From NCBI RefSeq assembly GCF_012027615.1, contig NZ_SNUT01000005.1, positions 62,001 to 126,000 on the forward strand: a stretch of 64,000 nucleotides of DNA, in the 5' to 3' direction. Each line of letters opens with the position of its first letter. The first letter of the stretch is position 1. The stretch is from Thermococcus sp. 21S7 (lineage in GTDB: Archaea; Methanobacteriota_B; Thermococci; Thermococcales; Thermococcaceae). Positions 55,563-64,000 of the stretch are shown here, in pieces. The notes below the pieces were generated by a model, which worked only from the letters and a program-made list of their open reading frames with translations, had not been told where the DNA came from and made no database searches. Position numbers and translations under genes: made by a program.

Positions 55563-55891
55563 TCCTCCATTTTTGGTTTTCATGGGGGCAGGTTCGAAGG
55601 TGGGGGAGAGTAATTTCGCTTTCTTCCTTTGATTATTGCTCCTATCTTCCGCTTGGCTTTTTACATCCTCCTGTTCAACAAGGCATATAAACCCCTCGGC
55701 TCGATTATCTATGCTTTCCTCTGCATCCGGTGCTTCCTCTGGAGCACATGTTTGATGTTCAATATCTCTTTAATAGAGTTGATTGGCTGGTGATTATGGG
55801 GCCTAAAATTGTCATATATCCAACAAAATAGCAAATTCCATGAATAAAAATCAGCAACCGGGCTGGATTTCCAGTGGAATGGGTGGTTCCT
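55563..55891. other. Intergenic region upstream of orc1/cdc6
   Basis: No gene is supported. TATA-like sequences are GGCATATAAACC (55682), GTCATATATCC (55810) and GAATAAAAATC (55843). The last two could serve orc1/cdc6. An ORB-like site ends 9 bases before its start codon. Confidence 0.5.
55867..55883 (+). promoter_or_regulatory. ORB-like site at the orc1/cdc6 start
   Basis: ATTTCCAGTGGAATGGG matches the dyad core exactly. It overlaps the leader of the orc1/cdc6 gene, suggesting autoregulation by Orc1/Cdc6. Confidence 0.6.
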
Positions 55892-57139
55892 ATGGACGAC
55901 AATTACCTCGATTCAATCTTTGAGAAGTACCTTCACGCCAAAAAGATATTCAAGAATAAGGAGGTCCTCAGGCACAGCTACACGCCCAAGGAGCTCCCTC
56001 ACAGGCGTGAGCAGATTGAGAACCTCGCCCATATCTTGGTTCCAGTTCTTCGCGGCGAGACCCCCTCCAACGTCTTTGTCTATGGGAAGACTGGGACTGG
56101 TAAGACCGTTACGATAAAGTTCGTCACTGAAGAGCTCAAGAGGATATCCCGGAAGTACAACGTCCCCGTCGATGTCATCTACGTTAACTGTGAGATAGTT
56201 GATACTCAGTACCGTGTTCTGGCCAATATTGTGAACTACTTCAAGCTTGAGAGCGGCGTTGAGGTTCCTCTCGTTGGATGGCCGACTGATGAGGTCTACG
56301 CCAAGCTCAAGGAAGTTATAGACGCCAAGGAACGCTTCGTCATAATAGTTCTGGACGAGATAGACAAGCTCATCAAGAAGAGCGGCGACGATATCCTGTA
56401 TTCCCTCACGAGGATAAACACGGAGCTTCACCTTGCCAAGGTGAGCATAATAGGCATCTCCAACGACCTTAAGTTCAAGGAGTACCTCGATGCGCGCGTT
56501 CTCTCAAGTCTGAGCGAGGAAGAGGTCGTTTTCCCGCCATACGACGCCAATCAGCTCAGGGACATACTCATGCAGCGTGCAGAGAACGCGTTCAATGAAG
56601 GCGTTCTGGACGATGGAGTCGTTCCCCTCTGTGCCGCCCTTGCCGCGAGGGAGCACGGCGATGCGAGGCGCGCCCTTGACCTTCTCCGCGTCGCTGGAGA
56701 AATAGCCGAGCGCGAGGGGGCGAGCAAGGTCACCGAGAGGCACGTCTGGAAGGCGCAGGAGAAGATAGAGCAGGACACCATGGAAGAGGTTATAAAGACC
56801 CTTCCGCTCCACTCGAAGGTTCTCCTCTACGCCATCGTTCTCCTCGACGAGAACGGCGAGCTTCCGGCCAACACCGGCGACGTTTACTCTGTGTACAAGT
56901 CCCTCTGCGACCACATCGACCTCGAACCCCTCACCCAGAGGCGCGTGAGCGACCTTATAAACGAGCTTGACATGCTCGGCATCATCAACGCCAAGGTCGT
57001 CAGCAAGGGCAGGTACGGAAGAACCAAGGAGATTCGCCTGAACGTAACCCCTTATAAGGTCAAGAACATATACCGCCATGACCACCAGCTTCAGACCGTG
57101 CTCACGGTGAGCATGTCCCGCCAGAGGAGGCTGCTCTGA
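55892..57139 (+). CDS. cdc6: Origin recognition protein Orc1/Cdc6
   Basis: A 415-residue AAA+ initiator that binds ORBs and loads the MCM helicase. Walker A is VYGKTGTGKTVTIKF (about 66-80), Walker B VLDEIDKL (about 153), sensor 1 IGISNDLKF and sensor 2 EHGDARRALDLLR. The C-terminal winged helix spans about 305-400 (LLYAIVLL...RRVSDLINELDMLGIINAKVVSKGRYGRTKEI). ATG 55892 follows GGTGGT; the frame extends 6 codons further but crosses the ORB-like site. Its stop overlaps the DP1 start (TGATG), so the replication genes are co-translated. Confidence 0.97.
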   Translation: MDDNYLDSIFEKYLHAKKIFKNKEVLRHSYTPKELPHRREQIENLAHILVPVLRGETPSNVFVYGKTGTGKTVTIKFVTEELKRISRKYNVPVDVIYVNCEIVDTQYRVLANIVNYFKLESGVEVPLVGWPTDEVYAKLKEVIDAKERFVIIVLDEIDKLIKKSGDDILYSLTRINTELHLAKVSIIGISNDLKFKEYLDARVLSSLSEEEVVFPPYDANQLRDILMQRAENAFNEGVLDDGVVPLCAALAAREHGDARRALDLLRVAGEIAEREGASKVTERHVWKAQEKIEQDTMEEVIKTLPLHSKVLLYAIVLLDENGELPANTGDVYSVYKSLCDHIDLEPLTQRRVSDLINELDMLGIINAKVVSKGRYGRTKEIRLNVTPYKVKNIYRHDHQLQTVLTVSMSRQRRLL

Positions 57140-59241
57140 TGGGTTTGATCGAGGATTTGATGTCCAATAACTATCTAATCACCCCTTCGGCTTACTACCT
57201 TCTCGTTGACGCATATAAGAGAGACTTCACGCTCGCGGAGCTCATAAAGTTTGCAAAGTCCAGGGGAACATTCGTGATAGACTCCGCACTGGCGAAGGAT
57301 TTCCTGTCGCGGAAGGGTGCTCCAATGGAAAGCCCCGCCGATCCCTCTGCCGTGGAATCGTCCATCGTTGAAGAATCACTCTCTGCGGGGGCCTCCCCTG
57401 ATGATGAAATCTCTTCAGAAATGCCTGTTTCAGGTGAATCCAGCGCTTTAATTGCCTCAACGACCCAAACTGCTGAAGTGGTTCCTTCTCTGGACGATGC
57501 TTCCCGTACGTCTATTTCCACTGGAATCCCTGCTGAAAGCGGCGAGGAAACATCTGAAATCGTGGCATTGGGGGGAGAAGAGGGCAGTTTTTCTGGGGGG
57601 GAGAGTTCTGTTTCCACTGGAGATGCGGAGACCCCCACCGCCGTCGGGGGCTTTGAATCTGAAACCGCGGTTGATGGAGCCGCTTCCTCCGAGGCTTCGG
57701 ATGGAGTCCTCCCCGTGGAAAGCGGGGCCACCGTTGAAGAAACGGCTGAAAACGGCAACGGCTACGATAACGGCTACGTGGACGGGGAAGAGAACGGAAA
57801 CGGAGTCAAGCCTAAGATAGTGTACGGCGATTACGGTGTTCCCATAGCGTACGTGGGCGAAGAAGTCCCCGAAGAGGGGAAGAGCTACTCCGTTTACGCC
57901 GATTTCAAGCTCTCCCCCAGGGAGGGCTTCCACTACCGGGCAAAGGAGATTCCCGACGACTACGAGGTAACGTTCGATGTGAAGAACGTTAAGTTTGCCC
58001 TTCCCAAGGCCAAGAACGCCGCCGGCAAAGAGGGCGACGTCATAATCAAGGTCTACTCCGACTACTTCAGGAGCAGGCTCAGGAAGATGCGCAGAATCCT
58101 CCGCGAGAACCCCGAGATTGGCGGTGTGATAGACATAGCCAAGCTGGGCTACGTGCGGGACGAGGACGAGGTGACCATCATCGGCCTCGTGAACAGCAAG
58201 CGCGAGACCGCGAAGGGCTACATGTTCGAGGTGGAGGACAACACGGGCGTCATCAAGGTCTTCATAAACCGCAACAACGAGGAGAGCAAGAAGTTCTTCC
58301 AGATAATGCCCGACGCGGTTATAGCCTTCCGCGGACGCTACTCCGGCAGGGGCATATTCTTCGCCAACAAGATTTTCCTTCCCGATGTTCCCAAGTTCAA
58401 GCGCGAGAAACCGCCCCTTGAGGAGAAGGTCTACGCAGTTCTTCTCAGCGACATTCACGTCGGCTCAAACAAGTTCTGCGAGGAGGCATTCATGCGCTTC
58501 CTTGAGTGGCTCAACGGCGATGTCAACAACAGGGCCGAGGAGGAGTTCGTGAGCAGGATAAAGTACATGATAATCGCCGGCGACGTGGTCGACGGCATAG
58601 GCATCTATCCCGGCCAATACAACGAGCTGGAGATTCCGGACATCTTCGACCAGTACGAGGCGCTCGCGAACCTGCTGAGCAACGTGCCGGATCACATAAC
58701 CATGTTCATCGGTCCCGGCAACCACGATGCCGCCAGAACCGCCATTCCCCAGCCGGGCTTCTACGAGGAGTACGCCCGGCCGCTCCTCAAGCTCAAGAAC
58801 GCGGTTATAATAAGCAACCCTGCCGTTGTGAGGCTTCACGGCAGGGATTTCCTCATCGCCCACGGGCGCGGTATCGAGGACGTCGTCAACTTCATCCCGA
58901 ACAGGAGTCACCACAGGCCGGCCGAGGCGATGCTCGACCTGCTGAAGCTGAGGCACCTCGCACCGACGTTCGGTGAGAAGGTCCCAATCGCCCCGGACTC
59001 TGAGGATACCCTTGTCATAGAGTCCGTTCCCGACCTCTTCCAGGCGGGCCACGTCCACGTTATGGAGTACAAGATGTACAACGGCGTTTTCCTGATAAAC
59101 ACCGGCACCTGGCAGGCCCAGACTGAGTTCCAGAAGATGGTGAACATAGTCCCGACTCCGGCGAGGGTTCCGATAATAGATGTTGAAACGGCCCGGCTGA
59201 GGGCGGTCATAAGGTTCGACCAGTACTGTGAGGGTGTCTGA
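57139..59241 (+). CDS. polB: DNA polymerase D small subunit DP1 (3'-5' exonuclease)
   Basis: A 700-residue protein, the proofreading subunit of the archaeal replicative polymerase PolD. The N-terminal helical domain (1-60) and a long Ser/Glu/Thr-rich disordered linker (about 65-225) precede an OB-fold (about 330-420). The calcineurin-like nuclease follows, with LSDIHVGSN (about 437), AGDVVDG (479), GPGNHDA (526), AHGRG (574) and GHVHV (636). It overlaps orc1/cdc6 by one base and is followed at once by DP2. Two ORB-like motifs lie within the linker. Confidence 0.97.
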   Translation: MGLIEDLMSNNYLITPSAYYLLVDAYKRDFTLAELIKFAKSRGTFVIDSALAKDFLSRKGAPMESPADPSAVESSIVEESLSAGASPDDEISSEMPVSGESSALIASTTQTAEVVPSLDDASRTSISTGIPAESGEETSEIVALGGEEGSFSGGESSVSTGDAETPTAVGGFESETAVDGAASSEASDGVLPVESGATVEETAENGNGYDNGYVDGEENGNGVKPKIVYGDYGVPIAYVGEEVPEEGKSYSVYADFKLSPREGFHYRAKEIPDDYEVTFDVKNVKFALPKAKNAAGKEGDVIIKVYSDYFRSRLRKMRRILRENPEIGGVIDIAKLGYVRDEDEVTIIGLVNSKRETAKGYMFEVEDNTGVIKVFINRNNEESKKFFQIMPDAVIAFRGRYSGRGIFFANKIFLPDVPKFKREKPPLEEKVYAVLLSDIHVGSNKFCEEAFMRFLEWLNGDVNNRAEEEFVSRIKYMIIAGDVVDGIGIYPGQYNELEIPDIFDQYEALANLLSNVPDHITMFIGPGNHDAARTAIPQPGFYEEYARPLLKLKNAVIISNPAVVRLHGRDFLIAHGRGIEDVVNFIPNRSHHRPAEAMLDLLKLRHLAPTFGEKVPIAPDSEDTLVIESVPDLFQAGHVHVMEYKMYNGVFLINTGTWQAQTEFQKMVNIVPTPARVPIIDVETARLRAVIRFDQYCEGV
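57515..57527 (-). promoter_or_regulatory. ORB-like motif in the DP1 linker
   Basis: TTTCCACTGGAAT (plus strand) is an exact dyad core and encodes Ser-Thr-Gly in the disordered linker of DP1. Confidence 0.4.
57611..57623 (-). promoter_or_regulatory. ORB-like motif in the DP1 linker
   Basis: TTTCCACTGGAGA (plus strand) matches all but one base of the dyad core and again encodes Ser-Thr-Gly. Confidence 0.35.
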
Positions 59242-59242
59242 G

Positions 59243-62200
59243 ATGGGCGAGATATATTCCCCCGAAATGAAGGCTTACTTTGAATCCCTCCAGCGCGAGA
59301 TAGACAGGGCCTACGAGATAGCGAGAAAGGCCCGCGAACAGGGAAAGGACCCCAGTTTGGAGGTCGAAGTTCCTCAAGCGACAGACATGGCCGGCCGTGT
59401 TGAGAGCCTCGTCGGTCCGAAGGGCGTCGCTGAGAGGATACGTGTCCTCGTCAAGGAGTATGGCAAAGAGCTGGCCGCCCTAAAGGTCGTTGATGAGATT
59501 ATAGACGGGAAGTTTGGCGACCTTGGGAGCAAGGAGCGCTACGCGGAGCAGGCCGTTAGAACCGCCCTTGCCATCCTCACCGAGGGCATCGTCTCCGCCC
59601 CCCTGGAGGGAATAGCCGACGTTAAAATAAAACGAAACGAGTGGTCTGACAACAGCGAATACCTCGCCCTCTACTACGCCGGCCCGATAAGGAGTTCGGG
59701 TGGAACCGCACAGGCATTGAGCGTCCTCGTTGGAGATTACGTTCGCAAAAAGCTCGGCCTCGACCGCTTCAAGCCGAGCGAGAAGCACATAGAAAGAATG
59801 GTCGAGGAGATAGACCTCTACCACCGCGCCGTCACGCGCCTGCAGTACCACCCTGAGGCGGATGAGGTAAGGCTCGCCATGAAGAACATCCCCATCGAGA
59901 TCACCGGTGAAGAAACGGATAAAGTCGAGGTTTCCCACCGCGACGTTCCCGGCGTTGAGACCAACCACCTGCGCGGCGGTGCGATTCTGGTTTTGGCTGA
60001 GGGTGTCCTCCAGAAGGCGAAGAAGCTCGTCAAGTACATAGACAAGATGGGAGTTGACGGCTGGGACTGGATAAAGGAGTTCGTCGATGCCAAAGAGAAG
60101 GGCAAGAAGGCGGATGATTCCAAATCTTCCGAATCCAAAGCCGAGGATTCCGGCGCCAGAGAGGAAGTTGCCGAAAAAGTTGAGAAAGGCTTCTACTACG
60201 AGCTCTACGAGCGCTTTAAGGCCAACATCGCCCCCAACAAGAAGTACACGAAGGAGATAATCGGTGGAAGGCCGCTTTTCGCCGAGCCTTCCGAGAACGG
60301 CGGTTTCCGTCTGCGCTACGGCCGCTCCCGCGTCAGCGGTTTCGCGACCTGGAGCGTCAATCCCGCCACCATGCTCCTCCTCGACGAGTTCATAGCGATT
60401 GGGACCCAGATGAAGACTGAGCGGCCCGGCAAGGGCTGTATCGTGACGCCGGCAACGACGGTCGAGGGGCCGATAGTCAAGCTCAAGGACGGGAGCGTCA
60501 TACGCGTGGACGACTACGAGACCGCCCTCAGAATCAGGGATAAAATTGAGGAGATACTCTACGTTGGAGACGCGCTGGTGAACTTCGGCGATTTCGTTGA
60601 GAACAACCAGACGCTTTTGCCTGCCAACTACGTCGAGGAGTGGTGGATTCAGGAGCTGGTGGCGGCTGTAGCCGAGACTTATGAGGTCGAGCTTAAGCCG
60701 TTCTCCGACAACCCGCGCGAGGCCATCGAGGAGGCGGCCGAGTACATCGAACTCGACCCGGACTTTCTCGAAGACCTGCTGAAAGACCCCCTCCGCGTGA
60801 GGCCGAACGTTGAGGTTGCGGTACACCTGTCCAAGGTTCTGGATATACCTTTCCATCCGTACTACACCCTCTACTGGAACACGCTCAAACCCGAGGAAGT
60901 CGAGGAGCTCCAGAGGGCTTTGCTGGGTGCTCAAATCGAGTGGGACGAGCACATGAAGAACAAGTTCGCGAGGAAGGTGGTTCTGGAGAACGACCCCAAA
61001 ATCAAGCGCTACCTTGAACTCCTCGGCCTCCCGCACAGGCTTGAGAGGACGGAGGATCGGAAAAAGGTCATAGTAATCGATTACCCCTGGAGCGCCGCGC
61101 TCCTTACGCCCCTCGGGAACCTGGAATGGGAGTTCAGGGCTAAGCCCTTCTTCACAGTCATAGACATCATCAACGAGAAGGACCGGATAAAGCTCAGGGA
61201 TAGGGGAATAAGCTGGATTGGAGCCAGAATGGGCAGGCCCGAGAAGGCCAAGGAGCGGAAGATGAAGCCGCCGGTGCAGGTTCTCTTCCCCATCGGCCTC
61301 GCCGGTGGCTCCAGCAGGGACATCAAGAAGGCCGCCGAGGAAGGAAAGGTAACGAGCGTGGAGATAGCCTTCTTCAAGTGCCCTGAGTGCGGCCACACCG
61401 GGCCGGAACACATCTGCCCGCGCTGTGGAACGAGGAAGGAACTCCTCTGGCACTGCGCCAAGTGCAACGTTGATTACTCGCAGAGCGAGGCAGAGAACTT
61501 CGACTTCCGCTGTCCCAAGTGCGGCGTGGAGCTGAAGCCCTACGCGAGGAGAACCATAAAGCCATCTGAGCTTCTCCGCGCCGCCATGGAGAACGTCAAG
61601 GTCTACGGCATCGACAAGCTCAAGGGCGTCCAGGGTATGACCTCGGGCTACAAGATGGCCGAACCGCTTGAGAAGGGCCTTCTGAGGGCTAAAAACGACG
61701 TCTACGTCTTTAAAGACGGCACCATTCGTTTCGATGCCACCGACGCCCCGATAACCCACTTCAAGCCAAAAGAAATAGGCACGAGCGTTGAAAAGCTCCG
61801 CGAACTCGGCTACACCCACGACTTCGAGGGCAAGCCCCTGGAGCGGGACGACCAGATACTCGAACTCCGCGTTCAGGACGTCATACTGCCCTACGAGGCC
61901 GGAAGGTACCTCCTCAAGGTGGCTCGCTTCATAGACGACCTCCTGGAGAAGTTCTACGGCCTGCCGAGGTTCTACAACGCCGAGAAGATGGAGGACCTCG
62001 TCGGGCACCTCGTCATAGGCTTGGCCCCACACACTTCGGCTGGAATCATAGGCAGGATAATAGGCTTCTCCGACGTCCTCGTGGGCTATGCACATCCGTA
62101 TTATCATGCTGCGAAGAGGAGGAACTGCTTCCCTGGAGACACGAGAATTTTAGTCCAGATTGATGGCAAACCAGCAAGGATTACTCTCCGTGAGCTTTAC

Positions 62201-64000
62201 GAGCTGTTTGAAGGGGAAAGCTACGAGAACATGGTTTACGTAAGGAAGAGGCCAAAGAGAGACATCAAGGTGTACTCTTTTGATTCAGAAAGTGGCAAGG
62301 TAGTCCTCACGAACATCGAGGACGTGATAAAGGCCCCGAGCACCGACCACCTGATTCGCTTTGAGCTTGAACTTGGAAGGGGCTTCGAAACGACCGTGGA
62401 CCATCCAGTGTTGGTATATGAGGACGGAAAGTTCGTGGAAAAGAGGGCCTTTGATGTAAAGGAGGGTGACAGAATACTCGTTCCCAAGCTTGAGTTTGAA
62501 GAGGTTGATATTGAACACTTTGACTTGCTCAAGGCCTTTTCAGATAAGCGGTTTGAGGATATGTGGGATATCATAATGGTTCGTGGGCTCTCCGAGTGGC
62601 TGTCCTCTCTTGGAGTGAAAGTTAATGGAGATTACCTCCGCAGAGACTCCCTGCCGCTGAGGGAGCTTTTGAGAATCATGGACGATAATGGACTTTCGTT
62701 CGAAGACGTTCCTGACTGCTGGCTGGCTTTCAAGCGAGACAAGGTCAAGATACAGAGATTCGCTCCTATAAAACCGCTGATGCGCGTCCTTGGCTATTAC
62801 CTCTCTGAAGGCTACGCGAGGAAGAGCGACAGCGTTTATCAGATAAGCTTCTCGATAGCCGATGAAGAAGTACGCGGGGACCTCAAGAGAGCACTGAGAG
62901 AGGCCTTTGGCGATGGCTTTGGAATCTACGAGCGCGGAGAAAAGGTGACCGTTGGTTCTCGCGTTCTCTATCTGCTCTTTACTGAGGTTCTCGGCGCAGG
63001 GAAGAACGCCCACACAAAGCGCGTTCCCCATCTGGTTTACACACTGCCGAAAGACGTCGTTGCTGAGATGATTAGAGCGTACTTTGAGGGCGATGGAAGT
63101 GCACTCAGTACAGTCCCGAGGGTGGTGGCCTACAGCGTTAACAAGGCTCTCCTTGAGGATATTGAAACACTACTGCTCTCAAAGTTCGGAATCAGAGGTT
63201 ACTACACCGTCGATAAGAACGCCAACAGAGGGAACGCTCGCGGCAGGCTCTATCACGTCGAACGTGGAAACGAAGCTCCTGTCTCCACGGTCTATGCGTT
63301 GAACATTGCAGGTGAGCACTACCACGCGTTCTTTAGAGAAATAGGATTCATCAGTAAGCGCAAGAATTCTATCTATCCGCTTCATTCGGTCAAAACTAAC
63401 AACAGGGACAGGTACTCACACGAGATGGGCTGGATTGTCAAAGTTAAGCGCGTCGAATATCTCAAGCCCAATGATGACTTTGTGTTCTCATTAAACGCCA
63501 AAAACTACCATAACGTTTTGATAAATGAAAATATCGTGACACACCAATGCGACGGCGACGAAGACGCTGTGATGCTCCTCCTCGACGCCCTGCTCAACTT
63601 CAGCAAGTACTACCTCCCCGAGAAGCGCGGCGGCAAGATGGACGCTCCGCTGGTCGTTACGACAAGGCTTGACCCCCGTGAGGTTGACAGCGAGGTCCAC
63701 AACATGGACGTCGTTAGGTATTATCCCCTGGAATTCTACGGCGCCACCTACGAGATGAAGTCCCCGAAGGAGATTAAGTTCATTGAGCGCGTCGAGGACA
63801 GGCTTGGCAAGCCCGAGATGTACGAGGGCCTTAAGTTCACCCACGATACAGATGACATCGGCCTCGGCCCGAAGATGAGTCTGTACAAACAGCTCGGCGA
63901 TATGGTCGAGAAGGTCGAAAGACAGCTCGCCCTTGCGGAGCGCATCCGCGCGGTTGACGAGCACCACGTGGCCGAGACGATAATCAACTCCCACCTCGTT
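59243..64000 (+). CDS. polC: DNA polymerase D large subunit DP2 (runs off right edge), with intein
   Basis: 1586 codons are visible without a stop. DP2 is the catalytic subunit of PolD. ATG 59243 immediately follows the DP1 stop. Conserved parts are LYYAGPIRSSGGTAQALSVLVGDYVR near the N-terminus, NHLRGGAILVLAEGV, the zinc-binding array CPECG...CPRCG...CAKC...CPKCG (about 713-760), and HPYYHAAKRRN, where the intein is inserted. The catalytic aspartates lie right after it in CDGDED (about 1436-1441). A Lys/Glu/Ser-rich linker lies at about 285-315. The remaining C-terminus is outside the window. Confidence 0.97.
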   Translation, partial: MGEIYSPEMKAYFESLQREIDRAYEIARKAREQGKDPSLEVEVPQATDMAGRVESLVGPKGVAERIRVLVKEYGKELAALKVVDEIIDGKFGDLGSKERYAEQAVRTALAILTEGIVSAPLEGIADVKIKRNEWSDNSEYLALYYAGPIRSSGGTAQALSVLVGDYVRKKLGLDRFKPSEKHIERMVEEIDLYHRAVTRLQYHPEADEVRLAMKNIPIEITGEETDKVEVSHRDVPGVETNHLRGGAILVLAEGVLQKAKKLVKYIDKMGVDGWDWIKEFVDAKEKGKKADDSKSSESKAEDSGAREEVAEKVEKGFYYELYERFKANIAPNKKYTKEIIGGRPLFAEPSENGGFRLRYGRSRVSGFATWSVNPATMLLLDEFIAIGTQMKTERPGKGCIVTPATTVEGPIVKLKDGSVIRVDDYETALRIRDKIEEILYVGDALVNFGDFVENNQTLLPANYVEEWWIQELVAAVAETYEVELKPFSDNPREAIEEAAEYIELDPDFLEDLLKDPLRVRPNVEVAVHLSKVLDIPFHPYYTLYWNTLKPEEVEELQRALLGAQIEWDEHMKNKFARKVVLENDPKIKRYLELLGLPHRLERTEDRKKVIVIDYPWSAALLTPLGNLEWEFRAKPFFTVIDIINEKDRIKLRDRGISWIGARMGRPEKAKERKMKPPVQVLFPIGLAGGSSRDIKKAAEEGKVTSVEIAFFKCPECGHTGPEHICPRCGTRKELLWHCAKCNVDYSQSEAENFDFRCPKCGVELKPYARRTIKPSELLRAAMENVKVYGIDKLKGVQGMTSGYKMAEPLEKGLLRAKNDVYVFKDGTIRFDATDAPITHFKPKEIGTSVEKLRELGYTHDFEGKPLERDDQILELRVQDVILPYEAGRYLLKVARFIDDLLEKFYGLPRFYNAEKMEDLVGHLVIGLAPHTSAGIIGRIIGFSDVLVGYAHPYYHAAKRRNCFPGDTRILVQIDGKPARITLRELYELFEGESYENMVYVRKRPKRDIKVYSFDSESGKVVLTNIEDVIKAPSTDHLIRFELELGRGFETTVDHPVLVYEDGKFVEKRAFDVKEGDRILVPKLEFEEVDIEHFDLLKAFSDKRFEDMWDIIMVRGLSEWLSSLGVKVNGDYLRRDSLPLRELLRIMDDNGLSFEDVPDCWLAFKRDKVKIQRFAPIKPLMRVLGYYLSEGYARKSDSVYQISFSIADEEVRGDLKRALREAFGDGFGIYERGEKVTVGSRVLYLLFTEVLGAGKNAHTKRVPHLVYTLPKDVVAEMIRAYFEGDGSALSTVPRVVAYSVNKALLEDIETLLLSKFGIRGYYTVDKNANRGNARGRLYHVERGNEAPVSTVYALNIAGEHYHAFFREIGFISKRKNSIYPLHSVKTNNRDRYSHEMGWIVKVKRVEYLKPNDDFVFSLNAKNYHNVLINENIVTHQCDGDEDAVMLLLDALLNFSKYYLPEKRGGKMDAPLVVTTRLDPREVDSEVHNMDVVRYYPLEFYGATYEMKSPKEIKFIERVEDRLGKPEMYEGLKFTHDTDDIGLGPKMSLYKQLGDMVEKVERQLALAERIRAVDEHHVAETIINSHLV
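62126..63547 (+). mobile_element. DP2 (Pol-II) intein ending in Gln, with LAGLIDADG endonuclease
   Basis: The intein covers precursor residues 962-1435 (474 aa). It starts with Cys (CFPGDTRILVQ), includes the block B TTVDHPVLVYEDG and ends NIVTHQ before Cys+1. The last residue is thus Gln instead of Asn, a known trait of Pyrococcus DP2 inteins, which splice by glutaminimide formation. LAGLIDADG motifs read VLGYYLSEGYA and AYFEGDGSA. It sits exactly between Asn and the catalytic CDGDED of the polymerase, so unspliced DP2 should be inactive. Confidence 0.94.

Noticed and set aside
59480-62107. 875-codon minus-strand open frame
   Set aside because: It is the shadow of DP2, which is read on the plus strand with unmistakable PolD motifs.

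Overview
The window is a piece of the chromosome of a hyperthermophilic euryarchaeon of the order Thermococcales, most probably a Thermococcus. It has about 55% G+C, short or absent leaders, GGTG-type ribosome binding sites and A/T-rich TATA boxes. Typical Thermococcales genes include a secreted GH13 alpha-amylase under a TrmBL1-type (TGM) operator, an ADP-forming acetyl-CoA synthetase, NucS/EndoMS, RadA, Orc1/Cdc6 and both subunits of DNA polymerase D. No rRNA, tRNA or CRISPR array was seen.

Layout. 1-2.7 kb: DUF58-MoxR-small membrane protein-DUF4129 operon (minus), entering the window incomplete. 2.7-3.8 kb: a DUF2118 protein and an FKBP prolyl isomerase. 3.8-11.6 kb: a Tad/type IV pilus-like secretion operon (minus) with two membrane platform proteins, the ATPase KlbA carrying an Ala1-type intein, and two surface or membrane proteins. 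11.7-13.5 kb: a TnpB-only transposon inserted precisely into a TIGR04076 gene. 13.4-31 kb: housekeeping and transport genes (circularly permuted GTPase, orphan oligopeptide permeases, THUMP methyltransferase, OPT transporter, FAH-family enzyme, two surface peptidases, TrpS, a VapBC-like pair with a damaged toxin, acyl-CoA synthetase subunit, ArsR-DUF211-ArsR operon). 31-32.4 kb: alpha-amylase.

32.4-39.4 kb is an A/T-richer accessory island of three tandem, paralogous cassettes. Each starts with its own promoter and a signal-peptide protein, followed by small polytopic membrane proteins and ending in a ~128-residue family beginning MKLYGTEVP. Two genes there are frameshifted. A similar layout with unrelated sequences (secreted protein plus ~121-residue membrane protein) recurs at 46.5-47.9 kb, and an orphan copy of that membrane protein lies at 40.9-41.3 kb. 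This is the best candidate here for an undescribed system; a secreted effector (archaeocin-like) with membrane partners is a working guess only.

39.4-50 kb: NAD(P)HX repair enzyme, macrodomain protein, DUF835 protein, MTA/SAH deaminase, MFS carrier, MTA phosphorylase, PAC2 protein and NucS. 50-64 kb is the replication-origin neighbourhood: radA (with intein), a potassium channel, an intergenic region with two full and several mini origin recognition boxes (ORBs) around an A/T-rich core, a decayed TnpB element, orc1/cdc6, DP1 and DP2 (with a Gln-ending intein; the gene runs off the right edge). ORB-like TTTCCAGTGGAAA sites are not confined to the origin: fifteen were found between 27.1 and 57.6 kb, including in the upstream regions of trpS, mtnP and the MTA/SAH deaminase gene and inside radA and DP1.
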